Source of the DNA: Pseudomonas wenzhouensis | Lineage (GTDB): Bacteria > Pseudomonadota > Gammaproteobacteria > Pseudomonadales > Pseudomonadaceae | NCBI RefSeq assembly: GCF_021029445.1 | Contig: NZ_CP072610.1 | Location: forward strand, 248,001 to 312,000 | Reading direction: 5' to 3' | DNA: 64,000 nt | Shown here: positions 62,041 to 64,000 of the stretch, piece by piece | Layout: each line of letters begins with the position of its first letter | How positions within the stretch are numbered: position 1 is the stretch's first letter | Notes under the pieces: model-generated | What the model was told of the DNA's origin: nothing | Seen by the model: only the letters and a program-made list of their open reading frames with translations | Database searches by the model: none | Made by a program: the position numbers and the translations under genes

Positions 62041-63012
62041 ATGAGCGCAGCAACTGATCAGGCGGTGTACAAGACTCTTCTGGAGTCGACCCGGGCGATC
62101 CCCTGGAAGATCGACTGGAAGACCATGACCTTCGCCTATATCGGCCCGCAGATCGAAACGCTGCTGGGCTGGTCGCAGGCCAGTTGGGTCAGTGCCGAAG
62201 ACTGGGCGACGCGTATGCACCCGGACGACCGCGAGAAAGTGGTGCAATTCTGCATCGCGCAGTCGCAGAACGGTGTCGATCATGAGGCCGACTACCGTGC
62301 GCTGACCGCCGCTGGCGACTACGTGTGGATTCGCGACGTGGTGCATGTGGTGCGCGACGACAACGGTGAGGTGGATTCGCTGATCGGCTTCATGTTCGAC
62401 ATCAACGAGCGTAAGAAGACCGAGGAACAGTTGCTGACCCTGCAGAAGCAGCTCGAAGAGTACTCCTACAAGGACGGCCTCACCGGCGTCGCCAACCGGC
62501 GCATGTTCGACAGCGTGCTGGCTACCGAATGGGCCAATGCCCAGCGTACCCGCCAGCCGCTGTCGCTGATCCTGCTGGATATCGATCACTTCAAGCAGTT
62601 CAATGACCATTACGGCCACGTCCAGGGCGATGACTGCCTGAAAAGTGTCGGTCAGGCGCTGAGTCGCGCAGCCAGCCGGCCACGGGATTTCGTCGGCCGC
62701 TTCGGTGGCGAGGAGTTCGTGCTGGTACTGCCGGAGACCGACGAGGCCGCCGCCCGGCATATTGCCGAGCGTTGCCGCCAGCAGGTGCGTCAGCAGCGCA
62801 TCGCTCACGCGCGCTCCGCCGTGTCGTCGCTGCTCACCATCAGCCTCGGCGTGGGCACCATCGTGCCGGGCGCCCACGACCGTTCGCAGGACTTCCTCAG
62901 CGCCGTCGACAAGCTGCTCTACCAGGCCAAGCAGCGAGGCCGTGACCGCCTGGAGGTGGCCAGAGCGCCTGCTCGCCCGGGTCTGGACGAAGCCGCAGAT
63001 GTCCAGGCCTGA
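62041..63012 (+). CDS. PAS-GGDEF diguanylate cyclase
   Basis: A 323-aa soluble protein from the ATG at 62041 (AGAGGTGG upstream). A PAS_3-type domain (~15-140) has YIGPQIETLLGW and the DYRALTAAGDYVWIRDVVHV strand pair. After a short coiled coil, the GGDEF domain (~150-315) has DGLTGVANRRMFD, ILLDIDHFKQFNDHYGH and GGEEF in [13 protein letters not shown]. An inhibitory I-site RPRD lies five residues before GGEEF. It is predicted to make c-di-GMP with product inhibition. Confidence 0.93.
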   Translation: MSAATDQAVYKTLLESTRAIPWKIDWKTMTFAYIGPQIETLLGWSQASWVSAEDWATRMHPDDREKVVQFCIAQSQNGVDHEADYRALTAAGDYVWIRDVVHVVRDDNGEVDSLIGFMFDINERKKTEEQLLTLQKQLEEYSYKDGLTGVANRRMFDSVLATEWANAQRTRQPLSLILLDIDHFKQFNDHYGHVQGDDCLKSVGQALSRAASRPRDFVGRFGGEEFVLVLPETDEAAARHIAERCRQQVRQQRIAHARSAVSSLLTISLGVGTIVPGAHDRSQDFLSAVDKLLYQAKQRGRDRLEVARAPARPGLDEAADVQA

Positions 63013-63457
63013 GCAATCGTTGACCCGTCTCGGCTGCTGATCGATAGCCCGAGGGCATGTGCCTGAGAGCCTCCGCGCCAGCAGAGCGCATGGCCGCGCA
63101 ACCACAGCCACTGCATCAATACCGGGGCGCACACCGCGTCGTGATCGTTCAGGCCAGCGTCCGGCTACCGGTTTTTTGCACCATACCGCGCGCATCAAAC
63201 ACACATGGAATTTTCCCATAGCGTCCGTGGGCTTTTGCCCAATCCGCACCATGTCGCTTGGCCGATTTCCTGGTTCAGTCTGCAAGGCATTGCAACTTAC
63301 TTTGCTTCAAGCGTACGTATCCGAGGACAAATAGATATGTTGTCACTTATCATACGTCCTACAACTGCGCAGGTGGTTGTGCATCCCGGCTTTGCCGCCG
63401 GGCCTCATTCATTGTCCCGATGGCGCCTTGCCCGCCATTTACTGACAGGAGAACGCC
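63013..63457. other. 445-bp intergenic region before the aldehyde dehydrogenase
   Basis: No convincing gene. It contains an inverted repeat GTTGT-N17-ACAAC (63339-63365) around CACTTATCATAC that may be an operator for the downstream catabolic gene, and a small hairpin around GGCTTTGCCGCC (63391-63402). A good ribosome site (ACAGGAG) sits at its end. Confidence 0.4.
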
Positions 63458-64000
63458 ATGCTGAGTCTGACTGGCCACAATTACATCGGCGGTGAGCGCC
63501 GCGCTGCCGGCACCGTGGAGCACAAAAGCCTCGACGCCAGCAGCGGTGAAGCGCTGCCGTACACTTTCATCCAGGCCACGCCGGAAGAAGTCGACGCGGC
63601 CGCCCAGGCTGCCGCTGCCGCTTATCCGACCTACCGCAACCTGTCGGCGGTACGCCGTGCCGAGTTCCTCGAGGCGATTGCCGACGAAATCGACGCCCTC
63701 GGCGATGACTTCGTGGCTCTGGTCTGCCGCGAAACCGCACTGCCGGCGGCCCGTATCCAGGGCGAACGTGGTCGTACAAGTGGCCAGATGCGTCTGTTCG
63801 CCAAGGTGCTGCGTCGTGGTGACTTCTACGGTGCGCGCATCGACCGCGCCCTGCCGGATCGCCAGCCGCTACCGCGTCCGGATCTGCGTCAGTACCAGAT
63901 CGGTGTTGGCCCGGTTGCCGTGTTCGGTGCCAGCAACTTCCCGCTGGCCTTCTCCACCGCGGGTGGCGATACCGCCTCTGCGCTGGCTGCCGGTTGCCCG
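63458..64000 (+). CDS. Aldehyde dehydrogenase, 2,5-dioxovalerate (KGSADH) type, N-terminal part
   Basis: The gene runs off the window; 181 residues are seen of the ~525 expected. MLSLTGHNYIGGERRAAGTV begins an ALDH NAD(P)-binding domain. The stretch RETALPAARIQGERGRTSGQ with VGPVAVFGASNFPLAFSTAG matches the alpha-ketoglutaric semialdehyde (2,5-dioxovalerate) dehydrogenases of pseudomonads rather than the betaine or succinate semialdehyde groups. Such enzymes complete oxidative breakdown of sugar acids and hydroxyproline. The catalytic Cys/Glu are outside the window. ACAGGAG precedes the ATG by ~7 bases. Confidence 0.9.
   Translation, partial: MLSLTGHNYIGGERRAAGTVEHKSLDASSGEALPYTFIQATPEEVDAAAQAAAAAYPTYRNLSAVRRAEFLEAIADEIDALGDDFVALVCRETALPAARIQGERGRTSGQMRLFAKVLRRGDFYGARIDRALPDRQPLPRPDLRQYQIGVGPVAVFGASNFPLAFSTAGGDTASALAAGCP

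Overview
The window is chromosomal DNA of a Pseudomonas-type gammaproteobacterium. The grounds are high GC, strongly biased GC-ending codons, and near-complete sets of genes arranged as in Pseudomonas: metNIQ, znuABC-zur, thrB, polA with an ErsA-like sRNA, engB-cytochrome c5/c4-dsbA, kinB-algB, pstSCAB-phoU and glcC-glcDEFGBA. The dispersed palindromic repeats and a small IS-like element also fit. It looks like a non-aeruginosa species (mendocina/stutzeri-like lineages are plausible). That is inference from gene content recalled from memory, not from a search.

Layout. 0-9.8 kb: tail of an EAL phosphodiesterase, a VOC protein with a divergent LysR regulator, a MITE-like element, the methionine uptake operon, a lipoprotein, the zinc uptake divergon (znuBC-zur against znuA, with a Zur-box-like site between), thrB and a DUF2782 protein. 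9.8-12.9 kb: polA, then a probable ErsA sRNA with a sigma-22 type promoter and a strong terminator. 12.9-20.5 kb: a block that separates polA/ErsA from engB, which are normally neighbours. It holds PilZ + DUF1631, tRNA-Asn/Pro/Lys, ndh, DUF3094, MOSC, DUF1780, an ECF-type membrane protein and a 71-aa protein behind a perfect ANR/FNR box. 20.5-29.2 kb: engB, cytochromes c5 and c4, dsbA, an EEP-family hydrolase, a large diguanylate cyclase, a purine permease, a MarC protein and an AmpD-type amidase.

29.2-41.3 kb is the main signalling region. A tightly overlapping four-gene operon encodes a hybrid kinase with three receiver domains, a CheR-type methyltransferase, a CheB-type methylesterase without receiver, and a receiver-kinase. 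A single-domain response regulator is divergent from it. Next come kinB-algB on the minus strand, bracketed by two plus-strand sigma-54 promoters that share the same upstream palindrome at the same distance. One promoter precedes a small secreted protein plus a small membrane protein. The other precedes a three-BON-domain periplasmic protein plus a DUF2383 four-helix protein. AlgB is the obvious candidate activator of both.

41.3-51.2 kb: a structured GGA-rich dispersed repeat, then pstS, pstC (each with its own PHO box), pstA, pstB, phoU, a response regulator, an M23 peptidase and rubredoxin. 51.3-61 kb: the glycolate operon glcDEFGBA on the minus strand, divergent from glcC, with two FadR-type operators in the shared intergenic region and REP-like palindromes around glcB. 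61-64 kb: a secreted PilJ-N sensor protein, a PAS-GGDEF diguanylate cyclase and the start of an aldehyde dehydrogenase of the 2,5-dioxovalerate type.

No CRISPR array, toxin-antitoxin, phage or defence module is visible. The most interesting signals are regulatory: the AlgB/sigma-54 pair, the GGA-hairpin repeat, the ErsA locus and the receptor-less CheR/CheB phosphorelay.
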